The notes under the pieces were generated by a model, which searched no databases, was not told the origin of the DNA, and saw only the letters and a list, made by a program, of their open reading frames with translations. Both the position numbers and the translations under genes were made by a program. Below, one piece after another: positions 1 to 14,600 of a stretch of 64,000 nucleotides of DNA (the first letter of the stretch is position 1; the number at the start of each line of letters is the position of its first letter). Source of the stretch: Rhynchonema sp. JSB1_4 (taxonomy: Eukaryota; Nematoda; Chromadorea; Monhysterida; Xyalidae); the NCBI GenBank assembly GCA_030248065.1, contig JASAMV010001839.1, forward strand, positions 62,001 to 126,000, given 5' to 3'.

Positions 1-1288
1 ACGAGCACAAGTGAAGCAGAGGAAATTGACTGCATGCGCGCCTATTTGTGGGATGACATTAAACGCTTGCAAGAAAAACAAAAAAATAGGGGAGAAGCAA
101 GAACAAAGCGACGCGCCGATGCCACGTCGCAATCAAACCACCGGGGTGGCAGGGCATAGGCACGGTTTGAGTAGTTGGTTGGCGCTTTTGCTGTTGGGTG
201 GTTTCTCAAGTACATATAGGTGGTGGCACAAATCTAATAACAGCAATCGGACGGACGGGGCATCACAGCAGTTCAACAGCGCTTGCCTGCTGCTGCGGTC
301 GACATCAACAACCCCAGACCAACACCTCGACCCTGCTGTTGTTGATTGGATGAGCCGGCTGGTCCGGATATGCACTCCAAATTCGAGGATGACGACGACG
401 AGTAGTAGCCGAATGAGAGCACGAATGGACGACTGAGACTGTTGGACATGGACAACGATCGATGCAATTCGGCGGCCGCATTCGGCGGCGGTGTTTGCGT
501 GCCGCTGGGGTTCGGCAAACTTTTGCAGCTGAGTTTGATGTGGGCTCTTTGCTTCGCTCGCTGCTCGTCATCGTGGTTGCTGTGCCAGGCCTCGTCGGTG
601 ACAATGCCACGGCCGCCGCCGCTTGGCAAATGCATTTGGCCGCCGTGCGACTGGCTCACTCATCTGGCGGTGGCTATGCCCATTGATGCACATACATAAG
701 TATATACATATATGGCAAGGTTTGGATTGTAAATGATGCGGCAAATAATGCGTGGCTCGTGGCTATTTGTCAAAACTACGCAGCGCGCAAATCACCAGCA
801 AATTGATTATGCCGAATAATATGTATCTGCTGTGCATACCAATTAATCTTGCGCCTATTGCTGAACATCTATAATTTCCGTGCATTAAGGGACCTCACAG
901 TACGTTTTGATTCGTTATCGCACAAACCGACAAAAAGTGTTTCTGGCGGTGGCGACACTAATCAGCGTAAAAAGGCAGGTCAACTGGTATCGGGCACTAA
1001 AATAGCCCTTTAGAGACCAGCGACTTTCAAAAGTCGACCCATTAGCGCGTGCCGGGCATGATTTTAACAGCTGATGACAGCGGTGTTTCACCGGAGTGCC
1101 AGTGCAAGCAGAGACACAAATTTCCTCCTGGGACCAGCCGTGCGCCAAGCATGTCATATAGGCACCAGCTCATATGTAAGCGTACATGGGAACTTGCGAT
1201 GTTTTGGACGTACACTTGTGTGTGTGTTGTCGTCATTACCCGCAACAACCCCCCACCCCAAAACCAAACCCAAACACCCAACCAAAAA

Positions 1289-1327
<39 letters not shown>

Positions 1328-4023
1328 GCCATCGTGCGTACATGACAACAATTTATTGGAACAACATCAATGTACATATACGCGCGTTGGACGATGCTGG
1401 AGTGTGTGTCGTGATCTCTTATGTGTCAAACGAGTTCACATACACGCACAGCAGTAAGAGTTTTCATAAATAAGCCCGGCCACATGAAAAGATGCCCATT
1501 TGCGCCCACTTTATGGTCCGTGTTGGAGCACCTTACGACAGTCACTGGCATGAGCATCAATGGAATCCTGTCAGCCAGTCAGATGCCATGCCGTGAGCAA
1601 TGAGTGATCTTGCGATGCGTTTTGAGATCAAGCCTGTTCGAGTCTCATAACTCTACGATCGGCTGTGGTCCAATTGAATGTTTCTGTTGAAGATGGGGCG
1701 CGAGAAGGTTCTATTGGATGAAAAAATACATGTATGCCGGGTAGGACCGAGTGCTGAAGGATTATTTGCTCCCAGTTCAACGCAGCATCCATCAATCATA
1801 GGCACTTTCCCATGATTATACTTGCGCACACAGACATGCTGTGAAAAGTTGGGTCTGTTGGCTCAGCGGAACATCTTGGTGGCCAATATACATAATTATG
1901 AACGCAGCTTGCCTCCTTCTTGGTGTCCGGACCGCATGTATTTGCCCACTTGGGTATACTTGGTGTGTGACAAACATCAGCTCCAGAAGCTGGTAATGAA
2001 ATGAGCGCAATTCCAGCGAGCCCACGGAAAGAAACATCGACGCTAAACAATGATAAAAAACACCTACACAGACGGACGAGACGGATTGAATCGGCAAAGT
2101 TAGCCCTGAAATCTAATCGGGTTAAACGGGTGTCAGACATGTTTTCCCCGTTGGTCAATCGATTCACACGCAGTTCGGACCAGCACACTGAATTCGCAAC
2201 ATTTCAAATGCACGAACTTACCGTATCGCGCTACAAGTCCATTCGGCACGAGAATCATATTCAACGGCGGCAACGCGGTGGTGTTTTTATGCGCTTTTTG
2301 TTGGTGGCATGGACATCAAGGAAGACTTCAGAAGCAGCTGTTTAGCAGTGGTGGCGAATAATAAAACTAAGCCCTCTTTGGGTCCAGCCGTAAAAAACAG
2401 CAACATCAAATCTCACCGACTGGCCAACCACAGACGTGGACGAAACTGTTTAGTCATGGTGGGGTACGCACAGGCACGACGACGGTATAATAGGGCTTTG
2501 AACGTGCGTCACGTAAAGAAGCATCAACTGTGGTCGCTATTACTCTACCTATATCTGGAAATGTGGAATAAAAATGTGCACATATAAACATGGACGAACC
2601 AGGCAAAACAATGCCCGATGCCAAAGCACAAAGTAAGCGGTACGGGGTGGCAGCTAAATTTCAGGGTGGTTCCGTTCGGACGTCCGGTTTGTGAGTGCAG
2701 CGCGACTGCAGGGGCGCGAACGAACCAGAATCTAATGAGAGCCCGGTCAGATGATGGCCCGTGGAATGTTGCTTTTCAGCAAACCAGGATTACCGTCACT
2801 ATACGTGGCCATGTACTTGGATAATGCATACCAAACACCTGCAGAGAGAATGCGCGTGCAATTTCTGCACGATGCACTGTTAATGTAGAAATGAAAGAAA
2901 ACTTTCCACGCTTTTTTCAGCGAGTGCGAACCTGAGCCCTATTCTCACGTAATCCGAATTCCGGCTGAGTTCAAATTTTAATAAGCAACGTACCGCGACG
3001 CATGCTGCCTTCCACTTTGAGAATTGAGTAGTTGTGAGAGAAGGCGCACTATTTTTGCATAATAACCATCCTGAATGAACTCCAAGTCTAAATTCAGTCA
3101 GGAATTAGCTGGTAATGTTTTGCGTTTGGCAAATTACAGAATTCTTGATTCGGTTGCTGTGGGCCGGCTGTTGCGCACAAGTCTGCATGTGGTTGACACA
3201 TGCGACGCTCAGGCGCCCGGGCGTATACGGATTGGAACCCCTAATTTGTTATGACTGTTCCGTGCGGTCGCTTATTATGAAGCACATGTGCACCACTGGC
3301 GCTCGCCGCTAGCAGCTTATGTACCGAGGCATGCTCTCACATTAGACTCAGTGGCCAAATCTGCTTTTTTGTCCCCTGGAAGCGCACTTGGGGCTGCCTT
3401 GCAACAAAGGCTTCGGTTTTTGTCATGAGCCACCGCCACCACTCGGTGCGCCATACGGTCTGTGTTGGTGTGCATTAGTGAGTGACGCAGGTAAATAAAT
3501 GGAAAGTAGCGCCAAAACAATGAACCAGGCCCAATTAATGCTTCGTATGCGTAGTTGCGAGAAGCCGTCAAACCAATAAATAAGCACTCGACCTGAAACT
3601 TGGTCACAACCGGGTGTGCGCCGAACTTTGGACAAGCTCAAGCAGATGTTAATTGTAGGTATAGTCCAGCCACGAACCAGAGAGATTTAAGAAAAAAAAA
3701 AAAAAAAAAAAACCCCCCCCAAACCCCCCCCCCAACCCAAAGGGGGGCTAAAAACAGTGCAGTTATGCAGTAAAAACCAGTGCACAACGCATTCAGTGTG
3801 TACCTTGTAGTCAGGCTATCAGTTGCTAACTAGAGAGTTCGTTAATATGGGGTCAGGCCAGTAAACGATCACAGCATTACGACCGCTATGATTGTTGACC
3901 ACAACTTTTTCACATGGTCAAAGGAAGCAGTGATTGGCTGATGACATTAGTTTACGAATTCACATGAGCATGCACTATGACCTGTTGAGGCCCGCGACAT
4001 TACATGCAAACATACAAACTCAC
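1..4023. other. Gene-poor region
   Basis: I see no gene I can defend here. Open stretches exist on both strands but lack convincing splice sites, family motifs or a conserved domain. A minus-strand stretch at about 305-659 has Gln, Ser and Gly runs that could be coding, but I could not place either end. Two low-complexity tracts are present: a run of A at 1291-1324, and an A run followed by C runs at 3692-3747. AQR exons for its N-terminal half should lie upstream of 5676, but I did not find them here, so they are probably beyond the left edge. Confidence 0.5.
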
Positions 4024-4201
4024 CCGGACTGGGTATGAACGCGACGTTGTTCTGAGCCATGATTATATCGTCGTCGTTATTATTTCGTCGATCGGAGACG
4101 ACGGGCGAAGGCGGCAAGAGCAGATCGAGACGACTCTGTTCCTGGTCGTGACAGACGAGCGGCGTCCGCTCGTTCACTGACTCGCGACTCAGGCGTGACA
4201 T
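4024..4201 (-). CDS. First coding exon of an unidentified minus-strand gene
   Basis: An ATG at 4201 opens 59 codons plus one base, ending at a strong donor (CCGG|gtgagt) at 4024/4023. The peptide begins MSRLSRESVNERTPLV and is acidic and Asn/Asp-rich further on; no stop precedes the donor. ERTPLV resembles the acidic dileucine sorting signals found at the cytosolic amino end of endolysosomal membrane proteins, but that is only a resemblance. Downstream exons to the left were not found, so the product is unknown. It is divergent to AQR, whose visible exons start at 5676. Confidence 0.45.
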
Positions 4202-5675
4202 TGAGAATTGAGTGACACTTTGCGTTCGACACAGACACCAGAAATTGAGAGCTGCTGTTTTTTTTCGTGCGTAACGACGTTGTCACGCAGTTGACGATGG
4301 AACTCGTTGTTTGGCGGACTGGTCGAATTGAGTGGTTATACTTAGAACAATGTACGGTATAATTAGGTCGCGACCAGCTGTTGTGTCAAAGCGCTAATAA
4401 CATCAGGGACTTGCGGGCACATACACTCGCACAGCTAATGGCTCCGGTTGGCATGCGCAGACATTTGATAATGGAGATGTCACCAGTTGCGCTGGGACTG
4501 CTAGTCGCCGACCACCCATGGCCATTGAACCGTTTGGCAGCGGCTTGATTGGCGGCCTCGTTGTCGTATTAAAATATACATGGGGCTTATTTTTGTGTCG
4601 GCGATTCGTTTAGTAACGATGTTATTGGTTAAATGCTGGCGTTTGGTGTTCGCGGAACCGGCCAAGCATGTGCGCTCTGCGCGTTGCGGGGATGAGCCAC
4701 AGCATCCGTGTGTCTCAGGGTTGTTTTGACCGACGACCGTATGTCCTGGATGCGGCGGCGGCAACCAACTCTGTTGCGGGCGGATGCCGGGTGCGCAGAC
4801 CGTAACTTTTCAGTTGGGTGCATTCAATCAGTCTTGTGAACGGCGAGCAAAACACACGCACACACATGTGCACACGCTTCGATGACATATACAATATGTA
4901 TGTGTACATGGATCTGCTCTCAAATCTGTGACAACGACCAGTGCATGCTGGCAGCAGCTTGTTAGAAGATGAGCGCTTAACAAAAAAGCGCGAATATAAA
5001 AGTCGCCTGCTTCAATGTAACGTGTCCGCGTGTGGGGCTAACATAAATAGCCCGTTTTCGGCCACATAAAGGGAGCCGCGTCGAAACTGGCCGGTTCAGA
5101 AAGTGGCCATATCTTCTCTATGTGGCCATATCTTCTCTATGCTAAGTGCCGAATGCAACTGACATTGAAATCGCTTTGAAGGATTTTTTGCGGTCTGTAA
5201 AAGCGATTGGTCTGCTGACCGAGAATTTTGTTGATAAATGTTCAACAAAATGGCCCACCCTGGCTTGATGCGGGTTACTGTTTATGCAATTGTTCTGATT
5301 TGTGGAAATAGGAAAATGTCTGCCTGCTGTTGTGACTGTCGGCATGCACACATGGATGTTATCATGAATCGTACAATTTAGATGCGCCAAGCAATTGTGC
5401 CGATTTGCGATCGCATCTGGTTGTCGGAGTGCAAGTGCTTTTGACTTTTAACGCGTGAATTGGTTGTCGTGGTTGAGAAATGGCATAATGTATGATTGTG
5501 TGTTTGTCTGCTCCATCCGGATGTGTGTCAAAAAATTGCCAACCGAAATGATTCCATTGCCAAAACGCATAAATTATGTTTCATGGGGCAAATTTTTTAG
5601 ACGTCGACCAAACATGCATAATACGAGCCAAATGGCGCATGTGTCACGCATATCTGATCTCATATTTATTTTCAG

Positions 5676-8600
5676 ACTGACGTTTCCGGAATTGTCGATG
5701 GATAAAGACAAAAAGAAGAAGTCAAAGCCGCCAGCGGATGAGAGCGACGAAGATGGGTCGGCCGAGCTGCAGGCAATTCTGGTCGAGTCGCATCGTCTGC
5801 CGTTGCGCGGGCCGTACGCGCATGTGGAGCCGAAACGGAATGCGATCCGATTCACGCCGACGCAAATTGAGGCTATCAAAGCCGGCATGCAGCCCGGATT
5901 GACCATGGTGCGTTTTGCTTCACAGATTGGGATTTGATATGGCGCACATGACATGGTAGACAGATACAGTGTGGGCCAAAAGATAGCATTTATATAAAAT
6001 TCGTGACACCATTCAGTTTTTCTTAAAGAGCTTGGTCAACTTTTCGGTCATCCTACGCATACTGTGCGGTATGTTGTGAGACAATGAGATCACAAAGGCA
6101 CTTCCCTCCTCCGGTACTATAGTACTGTTAAGTGGAAGTTGCATGACAACAGCTGACTAGCTGCTGTGTAGCCACGTCATGTACTGTGGTTGATGACCTT
6201 ATCAGCAAAGTGCCCCGCGCAAGAGTGAAGCCTTCTCCGGGTAAGCTGCTACCGTAATCTTGAGTGGAAGCAACAGAAGAAGACCTCGCAAAGGGGGCGT
6301 AGTATATTGCTGGTGGGCGCAACATGACGAAGCAAGGCAAGCAATCGTGAGGTAAAAAATGAATTTACGTGAGATAAATTGATCAATCACTAAAAGTAGC
6401 ACCCGACAAAGAAGCGTCTTTTTCATTGTGTACATGTGCATAGTAAGAAATGATATGCGATAAAGCACAGTGATCCAACATGCCGAACAACGAAAAACAG
6501 ACAAAGGGCATGACGTTATAAAACTCGCAGGGCGTTCGAATGTTCCAGTAGACAAATGCATTCACAGTAGGTATGAAAACATACCTGGAGTTCCCACATT
6601 ATCATTGCCTCGACTGTATGACATAGACGGTAGTGTTTCCGACCTTCGCGGCGTGAGGGGTTGATGGAGATTATCATCCGATTCGATCGGGTCCAACGAT
6701 TCAAAGTCCATCGACGTCATTTCACTTTGCGATCGATGACATGGTTTGTGCTGTCTGTGTCCGCTGTCGGCCAACGCCTTCTTCGACAACAGATACTCGC
6801 GCAACATCTAGATTTTTATCCGGCAAAAAACTGCTCGACAAGCTGTACCTTTTTCATCGGAGCAGCGACGGAGTTGGCTGGTGTCAATTAGACATAGTGG
6901 CTCATTCAACGACAGCAGCAATAATGGACCGACAATGATGATAATTAGATTGCAACATGGTCACATTTCGACGCTGGCTGGATGAAAGGGACCGCCTAGT
7001 TGGTATGTACCCCCAGCTGGTTAAAAATAAAAAAGTGATATGTACCTTGTTGGTCCACCTATGCAATTCAATGGACCGACACCATGTATAGGGTGACATA
7101 ATGCAAATAACGGTCATTGTATGCATGTTGCTGAATTCGACTTGGCAGGCACCAATGACGGCAATTTGAAAGCCGACGGGTTTATGACACCCCATTCATC
7201 AGGCACACATGCATATTAGCTTGCGCCATGTGTACCTACATATGTGTACATGCACGGGCATACCCTTGGCATATGATACATGTCGTGTGGGTAGACGAGC
7301 TCATAAATACACATGTATACCTGACACGTAAAAAACCAAGTATACGTCCATGTACATACGTATATGTATACTCTGACAATTCTTTTGGGAGAAACCTTTC
7401 AAAGGCGTTGCCTGATCCGTAAAGCGCATGATGCGTGCACTGGCTATAGCGGTCACGTGACTTCTGTAGCCAGTGCACGCATAATGCGCTTTACGGGTCA
7501 GGCAACGCCATTGAAAAGTTTCTCCCAAAAGAATTGCCAGAGTATACCTGCATGCGCCATTGTTTAGCGCTCGAAACAAAAAAATCTGCTGTCAAGAAAG
7601 CGTGGCGAACACGCTTTGTGGGAACAATTGGTCAACCAGCCCAAGTGGTTGATGATGTTGCAACTTCGCCGGTGTTTGTACGAGAGACAGCTGAAAGTCA
7701 TTTCCAGGCAGCGAAGGTTTAGTAGATACAGTACTATTTTTTGGACTGATTTGACCCGGCAGGGTAAATGATGACATGAATCTTTGTAGCTCCATACACT
7801 GTGGCTTACCGTTACCACACACATTACATATACAGTATGATGGCCAGTGCAATTCCGGTCAAGGCTGATTGAATTCAGCTGCAAGCATGCATCTGTGCAG
7901 TGGTGTTTGGGCGCAGCACACGAGTGAAAATGTGCGGCAGAAAAACAACAGAACAAAGGGTGAACCCCGCAAAACATTGGATCTCGGCGTGCAGACCAAG
8001 GCAAACAGGGTCAAGTTTAACATCATAACTGGGATTGTGCGCTGCGTGGAACACCGGCCTACACGTACTGCAAGGTAAAAACTCTCATGCTATGGACGCT
8101 TCGGCATTTTTTTATATTCGTTATTTTCCTATCGCTGTTTCATCTGTGCACACACACTACATACACGTGGTTAGAATAGTCGACAATGCAGAGCGGACAA
8201 GTGCACAAACACTTGAATCCAGCATAAATGTGCGGGCATACAGTATGCGGCAGAAGCGCACGTGTAAATTTGATTGTTTCGCACCCCGCCGCCCGCCTCA
8301 TTAAAGTTTTCCATTCGTGGGGCGCACAAACTGTCGAAACGCCGCATAGAACAATGAACCTTGACTGACTGATGCTGACGACTTATCACACGCAGGTCAC
8401 CCGCAAACGAGATACATATTTCTCGGTGTCGGGTACATGTGCGTGACGTTTGCAACGTGAGGTGTCTTAGATACTTGCCCACTCCACCTTGGATTTGTTC
8501 TGTCCTGTAGCGGTACATGGCAACGTATACGTATATAAATAACATTGGTCAAAAGAATCAGGATATACCGTTCGTCCATACTTGAAAACGTAGAGCACTG

Positions 8601-11600
8601 ACCCGGTGGAACAGAAGAAAAGTGCACGTTTAAGATGAGCAAAGGAAAGAAGGTCACCTGTGCCGATCGGTCCCTGGTTGGACGAGTGGTGAAAGTCGAC
8701 GTGGTGGAGTCCATTCTCGTCGTCATAATAGTCGTCCTCCTCCTCGTACTCGTCCTCGTAGCTGACTGTCGTTTCACTGTTGTCGTTGAGCGACATGTAG
8801 GATGCGGATGCGTACCTATCGCTGAGCTTGTCCGTCCGTTTGATGGTGCGCCAGGCTCGTCGGTAATCGGCCGCTGTACTATTGGCGATCGGGTAGCGAT
8901 GGGGCGTCCAGACTTCCTCGGAGAGCAAGTTCAGTCGCAGGTCCGGACTCGACAACGGGGCCATCTTACGCCCGAAAAACATGTTGACGACCAACGAAAA
9001 CAAGCGTCAAATTTGATTGCGTCGGGTGCCCTGGTGCGACAAACGGCTAATTGGCCCAGTTGGTGTCGGCCAAACGTGCCGATGTTGTCGCTGTCGCTAA
9101 TCGTATTTCGACGAAATCGACGTGCCATCGCATTGGTTGTGTTTTCGTCGCGTTCAGCTGTTGTTTTTGTTGCCGATTGCAAATAACCTTCGCACATGAC
9201 GTTTGCGTTGGTGGAGGAATGATGTTAGTCGGCACATAATAGCAGTCACAAGTCACACTCTGACTATTGGCAAGCTTATTATTGGCAATGGCAGCAGCTG
9301 GAACCGGACGGATGTTCCGTTGGTGTTTTTTAAACATCGTGTCCGAGCTCGTATGGCTCTGGCACACGTCGACATCGGCAAGGTTTTAGAACAACAGAAT
9401 AACACAATAAAATAGCTGGATTGACGGAATTGGATTGCATCTCTTCGTTCACAACTGTTATGACTGACGATAACGTGATGAGGTAGCAGTTAACGGTGGA
9501 ACAAGTGTTTTTGTTGGTCTGCGTAGCACTTGCAGCAATCACCGATGCAGTGATGTGTATCGAACTAAATACGCACACAAACAATGTCGTATACGACGCT
9601 TTTACATTGGCACCGCGGTGGCTTCTGGTCTACATGCTGCTCAAATGTGCACATGATCTGATCTCTTAGGTGCAACCCGACAAACCTGCTGGCTGCTGTT
9701 ATTCGTAGCGCGATGTCACTTGAAACCAGGTCCTGCTTAGAGAAATGTGCTAATTAGACGACAGAGAAATAGGTACACCATCATCTGATCAGTGCTTAGG
9801 CACGAACACAAGAGGACAGTTCCAGTTAGAAACAAGCTACGTATAAATAACAAAAGTGGGGATTGCTGGGTAGATACAAACCATACATCAAGAGCAGCAC
9901 GCGTGAAGTCACATACCGTCAAGTCGGAAGCTGTGTCTTTGCCAGGCCATTCTCATTTCTTTCGTTTCGGTTTCTTTAAATAGTAGTTGCAATTGCCAAT
10001 TATCGTTCCATTTCCATGCTACATCGTACAAGCATTGCTCAGGTGACCAACACACGAAGCCTAAACACTTTCCTACGTTTCAAACAAGATTGTTGGAAAG
10101 TTTCTGATATTGTGTATGCCAGAACGAAAAGCCATATGGGGGCGGTCGTTACTCAATTAGTACACGTACTATAGTATATGTTTGAATATCATCTTTTATT
10201 TGACTTCGGTATTGGTGCTAATAGGCAGGCTCTGGCTCTGTGTATCAGCGAGCCATTTTTGGTAATTGACTCATTATAAAGGTAGAATTGACGTCAGTGC
10301 TTCTGTCTAATGTATCTTTCTGCTGTTGTGACGACCGAAACACGTGTGACTTGCGTTTGAACGTTATTATCGTCTTTGTGGAGCACGAACTAAATTGCGT
10401 TATATTCCTGTTGACTTTACGGCATGTGACTAGCGCGCTCGAACCTTATCATGTGACAAAACTGACATGGTGAAACAGCAAAAAAGTGCGATGGGCAGAT
10501 TGTTGGTGAAGTTATTAGTCGAGTTCTGGTGCTGGAATCAGGTGTACCAACAGACTCGAAATGTGTCTGGCGCCAAGCAAGCACTAATCTTGAATCAATG
10601 CGGAAGTATGCACAAGGTGTTTCTCACTACACCAGGACACGCGTTCTCATCAAATACTATCTCTGTACTTGTTCGTGAAGGTACAGCGTGACCCATAATG
10701 TCATCAGGTAACGGATGCAGCAACTACACAAATGACGTGTTTGAACCTTGACATTTTTACGTCCGTGCGAAGGTAGGTGTATCCCTGACACACAGACAAA
10801 TGAAACTCGTTTTTCCCATCAAAAGCTGCGAGAGGCATGTGTTTTCTTTGGAAGGCGTCCTCTTGGTTATCGAAGGTTCTTTTAGCACACCCGGTGCGCT
10901 AGCAGTGATTACTGACGAAAAACAGCACACGCCTTCCAAGATCTCGGATTAATTCCGCACTCACCTTGCCCACCGCCGCTGCCGCTGCTGCTGGCAGCGT
11001 GATGGTGGTGTTGGTGGCGTCGGTGCTTCTTGCCGCCGGGCCAGTTGAAAATCAGGCTCATTGTCTGACCACCGGCAACGGGAAACGTCGTACGTAAAGT
11101 TGTTGTTTTCCGATCGTAAGTGTCGGGCACGAATCACATAGCGACCGTGTCTTTATGTCAGATTGACGTCTGAGCGTGTCGTAATTGGTTGAATTTCCGA
11201 CAGGTCATGGTCATTGCTCGATCGGATTGAATCTGAAGTAAATGACATGCCTATAATCTGACACTTGACGACTTGATGTGGTAAGGTTGAACAATTTGAT
11301 CCTGCCCGCTCGCGACGTACATACTTGAGCATATTGGTCTTTCTCGTTACAGTAAGACTCCCGCAGTGTATATAATCACGCTCGATGTGGCTAATAAAAA
11401 ATGACATCATAAATCAGTTTCATTTGCGCCCAGTGCATTGAGATCGAGTGTGCGACTTGTTGCAACTATATGAGCTTGACTTTCGGCATCATGCGCTGCT
11501 GTCGTAGAGAAGAACGGAGGAAAAAGACAATAACAAGAGCAAGGATAGAAGGGCAGAATTTATCTGCAGCTGCTATGTGACACCATTTTGTCGCTTGGCA

Positions 11601-14600
11601 TGATTGTAACCCGAAACGTGCCCGCGTCCGTTAGGATTAGAGGCCGCGGCAGGGTCAGTCAGGGAAGTTTGGTTGGATTCTCACGTTTGACAGCTACCCG
11701 TTCACTTCCAATGGACTGCGGTGTGTTTTTATTAAATGCGGTATTCCAGTCTAACAGGCACCAGCCAATGGATAAGGCAAAGAACGACGACCGAACCCAG
11801 AACTGTTAGATCAGTGAACATATGACTAACTGATAAAATAGCAACGGGAAAATTTGGAAAAATATAAAAAGACGCTGATTTTCAGGAAGCAGAACAGTAT
11901 TTGAATCAATGCTTTGAGCAGTTTGACCTACACCTGGAATATGTAACTGGCCACGGGTCACACCAAGCGGCCGATGTTTGACAATGACAGCGCTGTTGTC
12001 AATGTCAAGTATTGCTCCTGCCCGACTCGTTTTTCTCTCCTCGCTCCTTCACCCTCACACATGTATGTAATATGTGGCTACATAGTGGATGATGCATGAG
12101 GAGTTTCGAGGCGTTGAAAGATGAGCTCGGAGCCGACCGACGACTTACTTAGTGCCGTTGGCTGCAGCCTGCATAAGTGATGAAAAACAATGTCGTTTTG
12201 CGTGCTGTGCGTGCCGCCAACCACACACCGCTTCTTGCTGCATGGGGCCAAGTCCTAAATCTGCTGATGTCATGGAATGACCGATATGAATACGCACAGT
12301 TTGTTGGTGTGCGCACTGGCCCGCCTGCCTGGCTTGCTGGTGTTGGAGCATATGTGCGTAACTTGATGCTCCCCACTCGCACATACAAATAAATATACAA
12401 ACATTTTGCCGGCACGCTTGTTCTTGCGTGGTCGTAGTGAGACTCGGAGTCGGTTTGTCGGATTTCGTGCGTACGTCCTGGCCTGGTCGGTTGGCTTGGG
12501 CCACCCGTTTTGCTACCAAATGACTTTGCATGTTTTTGAATCAAGTTTTTATGTCTTTTTATTCGAATGCGTCCGCTGCCGCCGATTGCGGCCATTTGAT
12601 GTCAACAGCTTGATTTGGGCACAACGCTCTTCTGGACGGTACTACGTACGATTGTGTACCGTACCGCACTCTATAAATAGTACGACACCACTGTTTTTGT
12701 GACAAGAAAACATTAAGGGCTGCTACTAACGTAACTGCTGCGACACTGATCGCAGCTGTTCGAATTTTGAGTTGTCATGCTGCTTGAAAGCTTATTGGAC
12801 GCATAGAAACTTCGAAAACAATCTGCATGCAGCAGAATAGAATCGCAAACGGCAGAAAGAGTATCGTGCCCATCATCTGTAAATCAGGCAAAAAACTGAG
12901 TTCTATAATAAACCAGACTTGTCGATGCTTGACGCGGCACAGTGGGAAGCAGAAACGTAAACATAATACTGTATAACTGACAGAATTTCAACATTTGCAC
13001 CTATGATCTGCAGGTCGTTGGCCCGCCGGGCACCGGCAAGACGGACGTGGCCGTGCAGATCATATCCAACATCTACCACAACTGGCCCGATCAACGCACG
13101 CTGATTGTCACGCATTCGAATATGGCGCTGAATCAGCTGTTCGAGAAAATCATGGCACTCGACATTGACGAACGACATCTGTTGCGATTGGGTGGGTTGT
13201 TGTTGTCGTTGTTGTTGTTGTTTGTTTGTTTGTTTTTTGATGTTTGATAGGTTACGGGTATAGTTTCTACAGACCACTGTATGAAAGAACATTAAGCCAT
13301 GCCGGTGGCTTAGTGTGCCACTCAGAAACGAAGCGAGATGCTCAAGTGGCAATATACAGCCCACAATACGAAAGCCATGCTCATCAAACAATGCTTTCGC
13401 TTTTCACTTGTCAATAAAGATTTTCAGGTCACGGCGAAGAGGCCCTAGAAACGGAGAAGGACTTCAGTCGTTACGGCCGTGTCAACTACGTGCTGGCGCA
13501 ACGTCTGCAGGTGCGGCTGAAACATGCCTGTCACAAAATCTGACTAAAATTTTCATATTCTTTTTTGTTCTCAGCTGTTATCTGAAGTCGAGCGTCTACA
13601 ACATTCGCTGGGCGTCGCTGGTGATGTTTCATACACGTGTGAAACGGCGTCGCATTTCTTCTTGTATCAGGTAGGAATAGGAAATGTGTTGTTGGGTTCA
13701 ATTGACGTCCGTACTGGCGATGTCCCGATGCACCGTTGGCTGATTATGAATACAATGATTCGATCAACAGCAGCTAAATACAGAAAATGTTCTGACAACA
13801 AAAGGCCATCAACCAAATCGTGACCAAAACATGCACACAGGTGTACGCCCGCTGGGAGCCGTTCGAGCGCCAGCTGATGTCCCAACAACATGACAGTGCG
13901 TTCATCGCCGCTCACTTTCCGTTCACCGACTTCTTCAGCAACGCGCCACAACCGGTGTTCAAGGTGGGGCGGATTGTGGTTTACTAGTTGTTGTTTAGTC
14001 ACCTGGATTCTCTTTGTTTGGTTGGTTGTGCACTTGCATTATGTATATCAAGTCTGTTGGGGCTGGTGTTGTCTAGTCCGACTGATATGATCGCGACCCG
14101 TTACTCTGGGTAAAAAAATAGATGTAATGCTCATTATTATACGGCTAATGAAAGATGGCAAACTAAAGTATTGCTAACTGCGTAGGTAGAAGGTTTCACT
14201 CGACGGAAGACCACTATAAACAAGGAAAACTGAACAAATCGACGCTGGTAGCGTTCAAAATACCGAACCATCAATAGCAACCATATCAAGCGTATTTTTC
14301 ACCCACCAACTGGCCTTGCCCATTCAGGGTGTGGACTTGGACGAGGACCGCGAGACGGCGCTGGGCTGTTGGCGTTACATTCGTCGTATATTCGAACAGC
14401 TGGACGAATTCAGGGCTTTCGAACTGTTGCGAACGGGACGCGATCGAACCGAATACCTGTTGGTGAAAGAGGCGAAGATCATCGCCATGACCTGTACGCA
14501 CGCGGCGTTGAGGCGGAGGGATTTGGTGGGTTTGGTGGTTGTGATTGGAGACAATAATGAGGAACCAAATGAGACGCTAGATAACCGCTAGGGCATCAAG

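Noticed and set aside
273..659. Minus-strand Gln/Ser/Gly-rich frame as a gene
   Set aside because: Neither a convincing acceptor nor a donor could be placed, and overlapping frames look equally biased. Left as a remark under the gene-poor region.
1049..1473. Frames through the A-run near 1291-1324 (Lys or Phe runs)
   Set aside because: They exist only because of the homopolymer and have no supporting motifs.
8467..9003. Receptor tyrosine kinase fragment (a GDLLSF-like stretch) on the minus strand
   Set aside because: The resemblance arises only by reading past the donor at 8658 into the intron, and the order relative to the stretch at 6585-6807 would be wrong for a kinase domain.
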